Below are positions 55,323 through 63,070 of a DNA stretch of 64,000 nt, one piece after another (the stretch's first letter is position 1; every line of letters begins with the position of its first letter). Origin of the DNA: Nitrosomonas sp. Nm132 (GTDB taxonomy: Bacteria > Pseudomonadota > Gammaproteobacteria > Burkholderiales > Nitrosomonadaceae). Where the stretch lies: NCBI RefSeq assembly GCF_900100485.1, contig NZ_FNDH01000001.1:73681-137680 (forward strand), read 5' to 3'. The position numbers were made by a program, and so were the translations under genes. A model generated the notes under the pieces. That model searched no databases. It saw only the letters and a program-made list of their open reading frames with translations, and was not told where the DNA came from.

Positions 55323-56282
55323 TTGAACTGGTCATTAAATTTGGACAAGAGGATACCCACACCTCTACGCATTTTGCTGAGGGGGGCCGGACAGGTCGTT
55401 TTCTGTAACAACGCCGTCACAGGATTGATCGTACTGGCGGCATTCTACGCGGGCGGAACGATCACAGGGCTGGCTGCAACCGTTGGCTTGATCAGCAGCA
55501 CTGTGACTGCTCATGCCTGCAGATTCTGCAAAGCCGATATCGAAGCAGGATTATATGGCTTCAACGGTGTGCTGTCAGGCGCCTGCCTCTCAATATTTCT
55601 TGAACATACGCCCCAGCTCTGGCTCTATATTGTATTGGCATCCATGCTGTCGAGCCTCATGTGGACAGTTCTGACCAGAATGCTCCAGCTCTTTAACATA
55701 CCAGCCGCAACTTCACCATTTGTCCTGGTCAGCTGGGTATTTCTGGTAACGATCTACGCCTTCGACAGCTACGCACTTGGCCCAGCGTTACCCGCAGCAA
55801 GCATGCAGTCAGCCGTCATGGATATAGGCACCCTCCCTCTGGAAACATGGTTCACTGCACTGGCAAGAGGCATAGGCCAGGTTATCTTTACCGACAATAC
55901 GCTTGCCGGCGGCATGCTTCTTACCGGAATTGCCATCGCCTCCCTGCGCGGCGCGCTGATGGTGATTGGCGGCGCTTTCATCGGGGTTGTCGTACCCGCA
56001 ATACTCGGCGTCCATGCAAGTGCTATCGAGGCGGGACTCTATGGATTCAATCCGGTCCTGGTCATGATTGCAATCGGCTGGGTTTTTCTCGAGCCCAGTG
56101 CCAAAAGTGCTTTGCTGGCGATCCTGGCTGGTATTCTGGCCGTGCTGTGCCAGGCAGTATTATCCAGTCTGCTGACACCCATGGGCCTGCCCGTTCTGGC
56201 ATCCCCCTTTATTCTTACCTTATGGGTAGTCCTGTTTATTGCGAGCAAATCCAGATACTGGTTTTCGGCAGCAATGAGTTAA
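55323..56282 (+). CDS. Urea transporter (UT family)
   Basis: The 319-residue membrane protein has the two-fold repeat of UT channels: GAGQVVFCNNAVTGLIVLAAFY / GIGQVIFTDNTLAGGMLLTGIA, and EAGLYGFNGVLSGACLS / EAGLYGFNPVLVMIAIG, the LYGFNxVL urea-filter motifs. It carries urea across the inner membrane; in an ammonia oxidiser this supplies substrate for urease (not in this window). The start is a TTG at 55323 with AGAGGA upstream, 15 bp after the TetR stop. Confidence 0.94.
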   Translation: MNWSLNLDKRIPTPLRILLRGAGQVVFCNNAVTGLIVLAAFYAGGTITGLAATVGLISSTVTAHACRFCKADIEAGLYGFNGVLSGACLSIFLEHTPQLWLYIVLASMLSSLMWTVLTRMLQLFNIPAATSPFVLVSWVFLVTIYAFDSYALGPALPAASMQSAVMDIGTLPLETWFTALARGIGQVIFTDNTLAGGMLLTGIAIASLRGALMVIGGAFIGVVVPAILGVHASAIEAGLYGFNPVLVMIAIGWVFLEPSAKSALLAILAGILAVLCQAVLSSLLTPMGLPVLASPFILTLWVVLFIASKSRYWFSAAMS

Positions 56283-56331
56283 GCAAATTATCCCCTTTTC
56301 GACCCCAGCAAACCTTTCCAAGGAGGAGTTT

Positions 56332-56964
56332 ATGACTGCAATCTGGCAAAATTTATCGATACTTACCCGACGCCTTATGATTGCTATCAGTACGCTAATG
56401 GGCATTATTCTGATCGGAATGCAGTTCCACGTAAGTTCTCAAGGCGACATGTCGGAAACATACCCCAAAGGGTTTCGTGGTGGTACTTGTACCATTGAGT
56501 CTGATACATTGTTAATTGGCTATTCTGCCTATTTTATTCCTAAAAACTATGAAATACCGCAGGATGCCTTAAGTGCAATGTCTGTTCCCATTTTGTGTGG
56601 AAAAGTACCCAGCCCAGGCATACTCAGTATCACCATTGACTTACTGTATCCTGTTTCCGCACGTGAGCGATCGGTGGCACTCAGCCTGTTCAGGGAGGTT
56701 GATGGCGAATTGGGAAAAGCGCTTTTTTCAATTCCCGCAAAAAATTATCATTCAGGCAGTATTTCTCATGAGATTCACGTGGATGAGCCGGGAGAATACG
56801 TGCTTCATCTTTCGGGCGTAGATGAGAATCAGCTGGATTTTAGATTAGTCATTCCGATCACCGTAGGTCCGCAATGGTACGAAGGCATCGTTCAGTTCTG
56901 GCCTTTACTTCTGCTTTGCGCAGCAGCTGTCTCTTTTTATAATTTTAGACGAATATTTGATTAA
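56332..56964 (+). CDS. Membrane protein of unknown function downstream of the urea transporter
   Basis: The 210-residue protein has an N-terminal transmembrane helix (about 15-34), a large periplasmic beta-rich domain (about 40-185) and a C-terminal helix (VQFWPLLLLCAAAVSFYNF) ending in a short cytosolic tail. AAGGAGGAG precedes the ATG. I do not recognise the family. It is 49 bp after the urea transporter and probably in the same transcript. Confidence 0.75.
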   Translation: MTAIWQNLSILTRRLMIAISTLMGIILIGMQFHVSSQGDMSETYPKGFRGGTCTIESDTLLIGYSAYFIPKNYEIPQDALSAMSVPILCGKVPSPGILSITIDLLYPVSARERSVALSLFREVDGELGKALFSIPAKNYHSGSISHEIHVDEPGEYVLHLSGVDENQLDFRLVIPITVGPQWYEGIVQFWPLLLLCAAAVSFYNFRRIFD

Positions 56965-57077
56965 TCTCCTTTTGCTGCCAACTTATGTTAGCAGGGTGGG
57001 TAGAAGAAATTATTTCTTTTTTCGATTTAGCACCCTGCAAGCTTCCGTATCAATAAAACCAGCCATATACTGGTAGA

Positions 57078-57398
57078 TCAAGCGCTGGTATTGTGCGGCA
57101 TATCGATGTCTTGAGTGGGCAACAATCCAGTTCGGTCCGCCGTGACCCTGCAGTGTGGCTTATCGCTTGCAATATCGAAATCATTATTCCAGTGAAATGG
57201 CTGCAGGTTTTCCAGGGAATCTGGACTGCCTGGTTTAACATTTACGATCTTCCAACCATATTCTGACTTCACATTATTATATTGTTGCCGGTTTATCCAC
57301 GCGCCACATTGGTCCTTGCGCCACTCGGATGTATCTTGCTCCAGCATCCCTCGTCCTTTTTCCCAGACTGCCTGTACCAGATTCTCATCAATAGCCAT
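57078..57398 (-). CDS. Degenerate HNH-endonuclease-like small protein
   Basis: The 106-residue protein follows the layout of small HNH proteins: WRKDQCGAWINRQQYNNVKSEYGWKI, then KPGSPDSLENLQPFHWNND. In active relatives the strand reads WEIDH-x-x-P; here the catalytic DH is replaced (WKIVNVKP), and only the LENLQPFHWNN part is kept. It may be a DNA-binding or inactive relative. AAGGAGAAGACT precedes the ATG. It is a single gene on the minus strand. Confidence 0.7.
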   Translation of the reverse strand: MAIDENLVQAVWEKGRGMLEQDTSEWRKDQCGAWINRQQYNNVKSEYGWKIVNVKPGSPDSLENLQPFHWNNDFDIASDKPHCRVTADRTGLLPTQDIDMPHNTSA

Positions 57399-57778
57399 TA
57401 GTCTTCTCCTTCATAAAAGGTTTTCTTAATATGACCTAATAGTCAGAATAAATGCTTTCTCCTCTACCCTATTGAAATGGATCAATTACCAATCCAGTTT
57501 ATCATCTACTTTAATATTTGGAAAACAGTATAAGCAACGGGGAATCCCGCTTTCCAGAGGGAGGAATAGTTCGGATTTCTTGAGTGCCAAGGGTCATCAG
57601 TATCCTGGTTGATAATGCCTCAGCCGGCACGCGACCTGATAGCCAAAGCGGGCTGCTTTATGCATGGTTTAATGATTGATTGTTCAGTTAGTCTATCGAA
57701 ACGACGTGATATGTTACGCCAACGAGCGGCCGATTAATGGGAAAGTGATCAGAAATGATCACCCATGCTCCGCTGCCA
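57399..57778. other. 380-bp intergenic region
   Basis: The gap lies between the degenerate HNH gene and the end of the RNA-end/peptidase operon. No gene, strong hairpin or known repeat is seen. Confidence 0.5.
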
Positions 57779-58651
57779 TCACTTTGCTTTCACCAGCACT
57801 GCAAGCGCGCCAGCCAGCCCCTCGACCACGCGCGCCATCTCGGCATAGTTGAGCTCTTCAGGGGTGTCGGTAGCCCGATGATAGTGCGGGTAGCGATAAA
57901 ATGCCGTGTCAGTGACCATTATTGCCTGATAGCCTTCCCGCCAGAATGAGAGCTGGTCGCTCCAGGAAACGCCAGGCACGATGACAGGGCTGGCGAGCGT
58001 CTCGAACGGGAAATCCGAGCTGGCAGCAAATGCGCTCGCAAATTCCTTGAGCGCGCGGCGCGATTTGAGGTTGGAAACGAAACCGATGAAGTTACCCTGA
58101 TCGGGATAGAACCAGTGCATAAAGGGAGGATAGTTCTGGCTGCCTTTCTCATCGCTGTAGCAGCCGAGCATTTCGAGCGAAAGCATCAGGCGGATGTCAT
58201 CCTTCCGTTCATGCGCAGCGCGTGCATAGACCTTGCTTCCCATTTCACCGAAATAAAAAAATGGGGGCTCTTCATTCACGAATGCGACCAACCGCAGCGT
58301 GCGCTCGGGTTTGATATCAGCGAGAAGCCGTGCGATCTCGAGCAGAGCCGCGACGCCCGAAGCGTTATCGTCTGCGCCCGGGCTGCCCGTCACGCTGTCG
58401 TAGTGCGCGCCGACGAGCACGATCTCATTTGTCCGTACATCACCATGAATCTCGATCTCAAGGTTCTCGCTCCATACGCCGCCCGCATCATAGCCCTGGG
58501 CGTGGATCTCGTAGCCTAGCTGGCCCCAGGTATCACGGATATAATCAGCAGCGGCATAGAGTGCCTTCGGCAGCCACACGTTGCGCTCGCCAATTTCACT
58601 GGCGAGTTTCTCAACATGCACCTGCAGGCGCTGTTCGAGTAATGGTTTCAT
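57779..58651 (-). CDS. M28 family zinc metallopeptidase
   Basis: The 290-residue enzyme has GAHYDSVTGSPGADDNASGVAALLE (zinc ligands His and Asp), VAFVNEEPPFF with the catalytic glutamate pair, EMLGC, and a late histidine in YPHYHRATDT, the full M28 aminopeptidase set. There is no signal peptide, so it is probably cytosolic. The start at 58651 is supported by an ATGA overlap with the preceding gene and AGGAGGG upstream. It is the last gene of a GC-rich operon with rtcA. Confidence 0.9.
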   Translation of the reverse strand: MKPLLEQRLQVHVEKLASEIGERNVWLPKALYAAADYIRDTWGQLGYEIHAQGYDAGGVWSENLEIEIHGDVRTNEIVLVGAHYDSVTGSPGADDNASGVAALLEIARLLADIKPERTLRLVAFVNEEPPFFYFGEMGSKVYARAAHERKDDIRLMLSLEMLGCYSDEKGSQNYPPFMHWFYPDQGNFIGFVSNLKSRRALKEFASAFAASSDFPFETLASPVIVPGVSWSDQLSFWREGYQAIMVTDTAFYRYPHYHRATDTPEELNYAEMARVVEGLAGALAVLVKAK

Positions 58652-58923
58652 TTTGTTTTCCCTCCTATCCCTGGGTGCCGTTCCCAGATGAGCACCCCAT
58701 TCCGCCATACTTTCCGCACCCGATGAAACGGCACGGTGTGGCGTGTGCCATCGTCCTCCTCCGCCTCGAAAGCGAAGTGCTGCCCTGGCTCGATGTCTAT
58801 CCGTTCGAGCGGCACGCGCTTAAGCTGGTGCTCGATCTTATCCTCGTAGGCGAGCTCAAATTTACCCTTGCCGAACTCGGGGTCCCAGCGGATGCGCGCG
58901 AGCAACTCGTGAATCGGCATCAT
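58648..58923 (-). CDS. DUF504 / MJ1316-type RNA end-recognition protein
   Basis: The 91-residue protein has IHELLARIRWDPEFGKGKFELAYEDKI near the start and VPFHRVRKVWRNGVLIWER near the end, the DUF504 (UPF0248, MJ1316) pattern. The family has been proposed to recognise RNA with 2',3'-cyclic phosphate ends. It overlaps rtcA by four bases and the M28 gene by four bases, and RtcA makes exactly such ends, so the context fits that proposal. DUF504 is mostly archaeal. Confidence 0.85.
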   Translation of the reverse strand: MMPIHELLARIRWDPEFGKGKFELAYEDKIEHQLKRVPLERIDIEPGQHFAFEAEEDDGTRHTVPFHRVRKVWRNGVLIWERHPGIGGKTK

Positions 58924-59960
58924 GACCGTTTCTCACATGGTATCACGGTAATGTATGCAAGCCCTGCCAGTTCCGATATATCGAATGCCACCGGCAGAAA
59001 CTGTTCGATCAGCCACATCGCCGTGCGCGCATGCAGCGAGACGCTACGGGTACTGAATAATCCACCTCCCGCAAGCGCAAGATAAACAAGCATCTGGTCA
59101 GCCGCGTGCACATCGAGCGCGGCGCCCGCTGCAAGGTCTGCAGCAAGCTCCTCCCCCACCGCCTCGCCAAGCACCTCCGCGGGAACCCCCCGCTCCGCGA
59201 CGCGTGCCGCGCCCAGCACGGTATGTTCGCTCTCAGCCCAGCACACGATCGCCCCACCGGGGCCGAAAGCTGCTTCGTGACCAAGGACCTGTGTCCCGAT
59301 AATCGCTTGAGTGGCATATACACCAAGCCGGTCGAGTGCCGACTGCTTCATCCGCAGTGCAATGTGCTCAGGAAGATTGGCTACATGGGCCACCCCGCGG
59401 ATCGCCTGGCTGTGCCCGCATGCGTCAAATACCGCGGATGCGAGTGTTGCTGGCCTCACTGTAACCTCCAACTCGCCCCCACCCCGTGGGTAGTAGCCGC
59501 GCCGCAGCACCCGCATGGTCACCCGCGCACCGAGCCGCCCGATGAGCCGGATGAGCACTTCGCACAGATAATCCGCAGCAGGCGCCCGCCGGATGTCGGT
59601 GCCGCCCGTAATATGCACTTTGCAAGGCGTCGGTGCCGTCAGCATGACTGGCAGCAGCGCCTGCAGCACCAGTGTGATGCTACCCGCAGTGCCGACATCG
59701 AAGCGGTACTCGCCACCGCGCAACGCGGCCGGTTCGAAAGCGATTTCTTGTGAGCGCAGGTTGAGCCCTGCGATCTTGGCGTTGCAGAGCTGACCCACCG
59801 CCTGTACACCAGCGAGGTGCTGCGGCGCGAGACCAGGCTTATCGCGTCGCGCGCGGATATGGGCGATGCACACCCCGATGCCGGTAATGGCAGACAGCGC
59901 CACGGCGAGCCGCAGTAGCTGGCCGCCGCCTTCGCCATAGCTGCCATCAATTTCGAGCAT
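58920..59960 (-). CDS. rtcA: RNA 3'-terminal phosphate cyclase
   Basis: The 346-residue enzyme converts RNA 3'-phosphate to 2',3'-cyclic phosphate through an AMP-histidine intermediate. It starts LEIDGSYGEGGGQLLRLAVALSAI and has the catalytic-histidine block DVHAADQMLVYLALAGGG (about 287-305). RtcB ligase is not present in the window. The gene is GC-rich and lies in a tight operon with DUF504 and M28 peptidase genes, unlike the usual rtcBA operon. Confidence 0.95.
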   Translation of the reverse strand: MLEIDGSYGEGGGQLLRLAVALSAITGIGVCIAHIRARRDKPGLAPQHLAGVQAVGQLCNAKIAGLNLRSQEIAFEPAALRGGEYRFDVGTAGSITLVLQALLPVMLTAPTPCKVHITGGTDIRRAPAADYLCEVLIRLIGRLGARVTMRVLRRGYYPRGGGELEVTVRPATLASAVFDACGHSQAIRGVAHVANLPEHIALRMKQSALDRLGVYATQAIIGTQVLGHEAAFGPGGAIVCWAESEHTVLGAARVAERGVPAEVLGEAVGEELAADLAAGAALDVHAADQMLVYLALAGGGLFSTRSVSLHARTAMWLIEQFLPVAFDISELAGLAYITVIPCEKRS

Positions 59961-59963
59961 GCG

Positions 59964-60833
59964 TTATCCCCACAGGGAATAGCGATGCGCACCCGGCTTA
60001 AGGCCCGGAATACGCTTTGCGGCATCGACCATGACCCGCGCAGTGAATGTCGGCACGTCAAACCGTCCCTCGAGCAGCAATGCGGCGTGCGCGCCTGTGC
60101 GCTCCGTGCCGACACGTTCGAGCAGGATGCCTCGCTCCTCCTCAAGGGCAGCGATGCTGTCGACTTCAAACACGCAAGTCTGTTCGCCTACGAAGAGCGG
60201 ATCGGCAGCCAGCGCCGCCTTGACCGCTTCGAGTGAGGTTCCCGCCGAGCCCTTTGTACTCTTTACAAGTTCAACGTAGACATAGCGGGCCAGCTGTCCC
60301 TGCGTATCGCGCGTTTCGGTGGCCAGCGCTCCCTTCACGCCTTGGATGCTTTCTGCCGCTTCGGTATGATGAAGGCTCGCGCCCGGCCGGTTAGTACGCT
60401 TGGTGTAGCCATCAGGAACCAGTGTCGTGAACGCGCCCTCGAAAAGCGGCAGGATACCGGGATTCCATCCCGCCCCAACAATGGCAGGCACACTGTGGTG
60501 ACGCGCCGCATCGCCAATCGCACTGTAATGCCTCTCAAGCGTAGGCCCTTCGAGCACCGCGCATTCGACGATCGGGATTTGCGCCTGCAGCAATTCTCGC
60601 GCAACACCGAGGACAGCACCTGCAGGCACGCAGATCAGCGCCATGTCGACACGCTTCAGATCACGAACATGTGTAACTACCGGGACCTCGCCAAGCGGAT
60701 CGCGCAGTTTCATCGGCGAGCTCGGGCGTCGTACCACGCCAGCCAATGCAAGCTCGTCCGCATGACGCAGCGCCAGTGCACAAGCGCCCCCTACCCGCCC
60801 AAAGCCGATGATTGCGATATGAAGTTTCACCAT
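59964..60833 (-). CDS. Diaminopimelate dehydrogenase-like oxidoreductase
   Basis: The 289-residue protein has an N-terminal Rossmann motif IAIIGFGRVGGACALAL (about 5-21) and a middle region GAGWNPGILPLFEGAFTTLVPDG followed by HHTEAAESIQGVKGALATE, resembling meso-diaminopimelate D-dehydrogenase. Substrate is inferred from this resemblance only; another amino-acid dehydrogenase is possible. The start at 60833 is supported by GGGAGGAAT upstream. It is the first gene of the operon with rtcA. Confidence 0.7.
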   Translation of the reverse strand: MVKLHIAIIGFGRVGGACALALRHADELALAGVVRRPSSPMKLRDPLGEVPVVTHVRDLKRVDMALICVPAGAVLGVARELLQAQIPIVECAVLEGPTLERHYSAIGDAARHHSVPAIVGAGWNPGILPLFEGAFTTLVPDGYTKRTNRPGASLHHTEAAESIQGVKGALATETRDTQGQLARYVYVELVKSTKGSAGTSLEAVKAALAADPLFVGEQTCVFEVDSIAALEEERGILLERVGTERTGAHAALLLEGRFDVPTFTARVMVDAAKRIPGLKPGAHRYSLWG

Positions 60834-60942
60834 ATGGATATTCCTCCCTCTTCCCTCCGTATTCGTAGCTTTGGGCACGGACCTGGCTGCTAAGCTGCTG
60901 TCAACTACCAGCAATAGCTGGCGACGGTATCCGTTTACATGA

Positions 60943-62112
60943 CTACACCAACCACTCCGGATGAAAAATCAGCATACCTCCCAATCCCAGCATGACTAAC
61001 CCGCTAATCAATTTGAGTAAACGACCCGCCCGTTCTGTAAGTTTATGACTGCTCAATGCCATCACAGCCATTCCGACCATGAGTGCGTCATCAGCCAGAT
61101 AGCCGAGAATATAAAGACCCAAGTACGCCTGATAGGTGATTGGATTTAAATCCTGCTGCGTGAGTATCGCCGTATAGATAGCCGGGAAACCCGCTGTACA
61201 AAGCAATTCGATAAAATTAACCATAACAGCCAGTATGGTAACGGCGGTCAAAGCAGGTAATGTTCTTTCTTCAGCCAGAATCGCTCTCATCCGGGCATAT
61301 ACGCCGGGTTTGGCGGAATCGGGTATGGATAATGAAAAACCCTGTTTCCATGCGATAAAATCCTTCACGTTTAATCCGCCAATCGCTAACGCCATGCCGC
61401 CCAGCGTCCATCTTATTGCGGTCGAAAGGCCGACCAATAAAAAAATATTGAGCCAGGCTGCCATGAATGCATAATAAACTGCACCGCTAACGATAACGAA
61501 AGTGCCTGCAATAAGCGCCATTTTTTTGCGATCTTGCAGATGAATCAGCATGGATAACAGGAATAACAGCACCCACATCGCACAGGGATTAAAACCATCG
61601 AGCAAGCCTATTGCCAAGGTAAATAACGGCAGACCTAGATTTGAGACGCTGAGCGTACCAAATAGCGTGGTTTCAATATGATCCGGTTTCGTTTCTTTGT
61701 GCTCCACCGCCTGATCTACCAAAGATGCCAATACCAAGCCCATGTGATCCGCATTATCGAAACCAACAAGCAACTGATCTCTGAAGAGAAAGGAAGGTAC
61801 CCCAGGAGGCCAAACACCCGCTCTTTGAGAATACCGCACCAGATCATCACGAGCATTCTCATCATGATCTACAGAACGATAGACAATCTGTAACCAGGGT
61901 CGCTCGCCTCTTAATTCTATAAGAAATGCTTTAGCCTTCGCACAATGCGGGCAACCATCCCGAATAAAAACTTCAAGTACATTTTCTTTGGCAAGCGGCG
62001 GGGTGGCTTCACCCGTAACCATTGATGATTGAAAAATCAGCAATACAGTAAACAAGACACCTCTTGCAAACAGAATACAGCGATTTTTGCAGAGGAGATG
62101 ATGCAATATCAC
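60943..62112 (-). CDS. Thioredoxin-fold/DsbD-like transmembrane electron-transfer protein
   Basis: The 389-residue protein has a signal peptide, a periplasmic glutaredoxin-like domain with CPHC (DGCPHCAKAKAFL, about 53-65), then a multi-helix region with GLLDGFNPCAMWVLLFLLSML, the CcdA/DsbD-type membrane core with a single NPC cysteine motif, and ELLCTAGFPAIYTAIL carrying a second conserved cysteine. This order (periplasmic redox domain first, then membrane core) suggests reductant transfer across the membrane. The start codon is a GTG with AAAGG upstream. Confidence 0.82.
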   Translation of the reverse strand: MILHHLLCKNRCILFARGVLFTVLLIFQSSMVTGEATPPLAKENVLEVFIRDGCPHCAKAKAFLIELRGERPWLQIVYRSVDHDENARDDLVRYSQRAGVWPPGVPSFLFRDQLLVGFDNADHMGLVLASLVDQAVEHKETKPDHIETTLFGTLSVSNLGLPLFTLAIGLLDGFNPCAMWVLLFLLSMLIHLQDRKKMALIAGTFVIVSGAVYYAFMAAWLNIFLLVGLSTAIRWTLGGMALAIGGLNVKDFIAWKQGFSLSIPDSAKPGVYARMRAILAEERTLPALTAVTILAVMVNFIELLCTAGFPAIYTAILTQQDLNPITYQAYLGLYILGYLADDALMVGMAVMALSSHKLTERAGRLLKLISGLVMLGLGGMLIFHPEWLV

Positions 62113-62260
62113 GTAGGCACCTTTCGGGCACCCTCATTCCAGCCGGCAATCGCCCTCCCTGCACCCAAAGCTGCTTTATGACCGGGAAGCTGCGCCTTAA
62201 TGCTTGCTTCCACACCATCAGCGCCAAACTGATACGCCCCCACGAAATGCGTCCCTGTCT

Positions 62261-62845
62261 CTAGGGTTTAATTTTCGTTCCCAATACTTGCAGGAATTTG
62301 GCGAGCCAATCAGGATGCGCAGGCCAACCTGGAGCCGTGACCAACTTGCCATCGACGTGAGCCTGGTCCATTGGAATATCCACATACTGGCCGCCGCCGC
62401 GCGTGACATCCGGCCCCACCGCCGGGTAAGCAGAACACGTCTTACCCTCGACGACTCCAGCTGCCACCAGTAGCTGCGCACCGTGACAGATAGAGGCGAT
62501 GGGCTTATCTGCCAGCGAAAAGTGCCGCACCATCTTGATGACTTTTTCGTTAAGGCGCAGGTATTCCGGCGCCCGCCCACCAGGAATAACCAGGGCATCG
62601 TAGTCTACGGCCTTGACCTTGGCAAAAGTCGCGTTCAGCGTAAAATGATGGCCTGGCTTTTCGCTGTACGTCTGGTCTCCCTCGAAATCGTGTACTGCCG
62701 TACGCACTGTCTCGCCTGCCTTCTTGTTGGGACAAACCACGTGGACGGTATGCCCCACCATCAAGAGCACTTGGAAAGGCACCATCACCTCGTAATCTTC
62801 CACATAATCACCGGCCAGCATCAAGATCTTCTTTGCACTCATCAT
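62261..62845 (-). CDS. DJ-1/PfpI family protein
   Basis: The 194-residue protein has the nucleophile elbow [13 protein letters not shown] (cysteine at about 119) and the [17 protein letters not shown] segment of the PfpI branch. Members act as proteases, glyoxalases or deglycases; which one cannot be decided from sequence. It is a single gene on the minus strand with AAAGGAG upstream. Confidence 0.92.
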   Translation of the reverse strand: MMSAKKILMLAGDYVEDYEVMVPFQVLLMVGHTVHVVCPNKKAGETVRTAVHDFEGDQTYSEKPGHHFTLNATFAKVKAVDYDALVIPGGRAPEYLRLNEKVIKMVRHFSLADKPIASICHGAQLLVAAGVVEGKTCSAYPAVGPDVTRGGGQYVDIPMDQAHVDGKLVTAPGWPAHPDWLAKFLQVLGTKIKP

Positions 62846-63070
62846 GAACTCCTTTCTATTGTGTTTTTGAGTTGTCTCTCTAATAACTATTGTAACGAAT
62901 AGGCTGTGATGATGAATCGGCCGGCCGTCAACTGATCCAACCGACTCTGGGGAAACGACGGAAAAGCCAATTACTGCGCTTTATCGCTTGTCCGCCGATC
63001 GAAGAGATAAGAAGCTGCTTCCGAAAAATGGCTTTTTGTCAGTACTTTTTTCAGAATCCCAAGGCAGCGT
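62846..63070. other. Intergenic region
   Basis: No gene or notable repeat is seen. It contains the promoter of the PfpI-type gene and the end of the methyltransferase gene. Confidence 0.5.

Noticed and set aside
62009-62227. 72-codon frame overlapping the start of the thioredoxin/DsbD-like gene
   Set aside because: It overlaps a better-supported gene on the same strand in another frame and has no family features.
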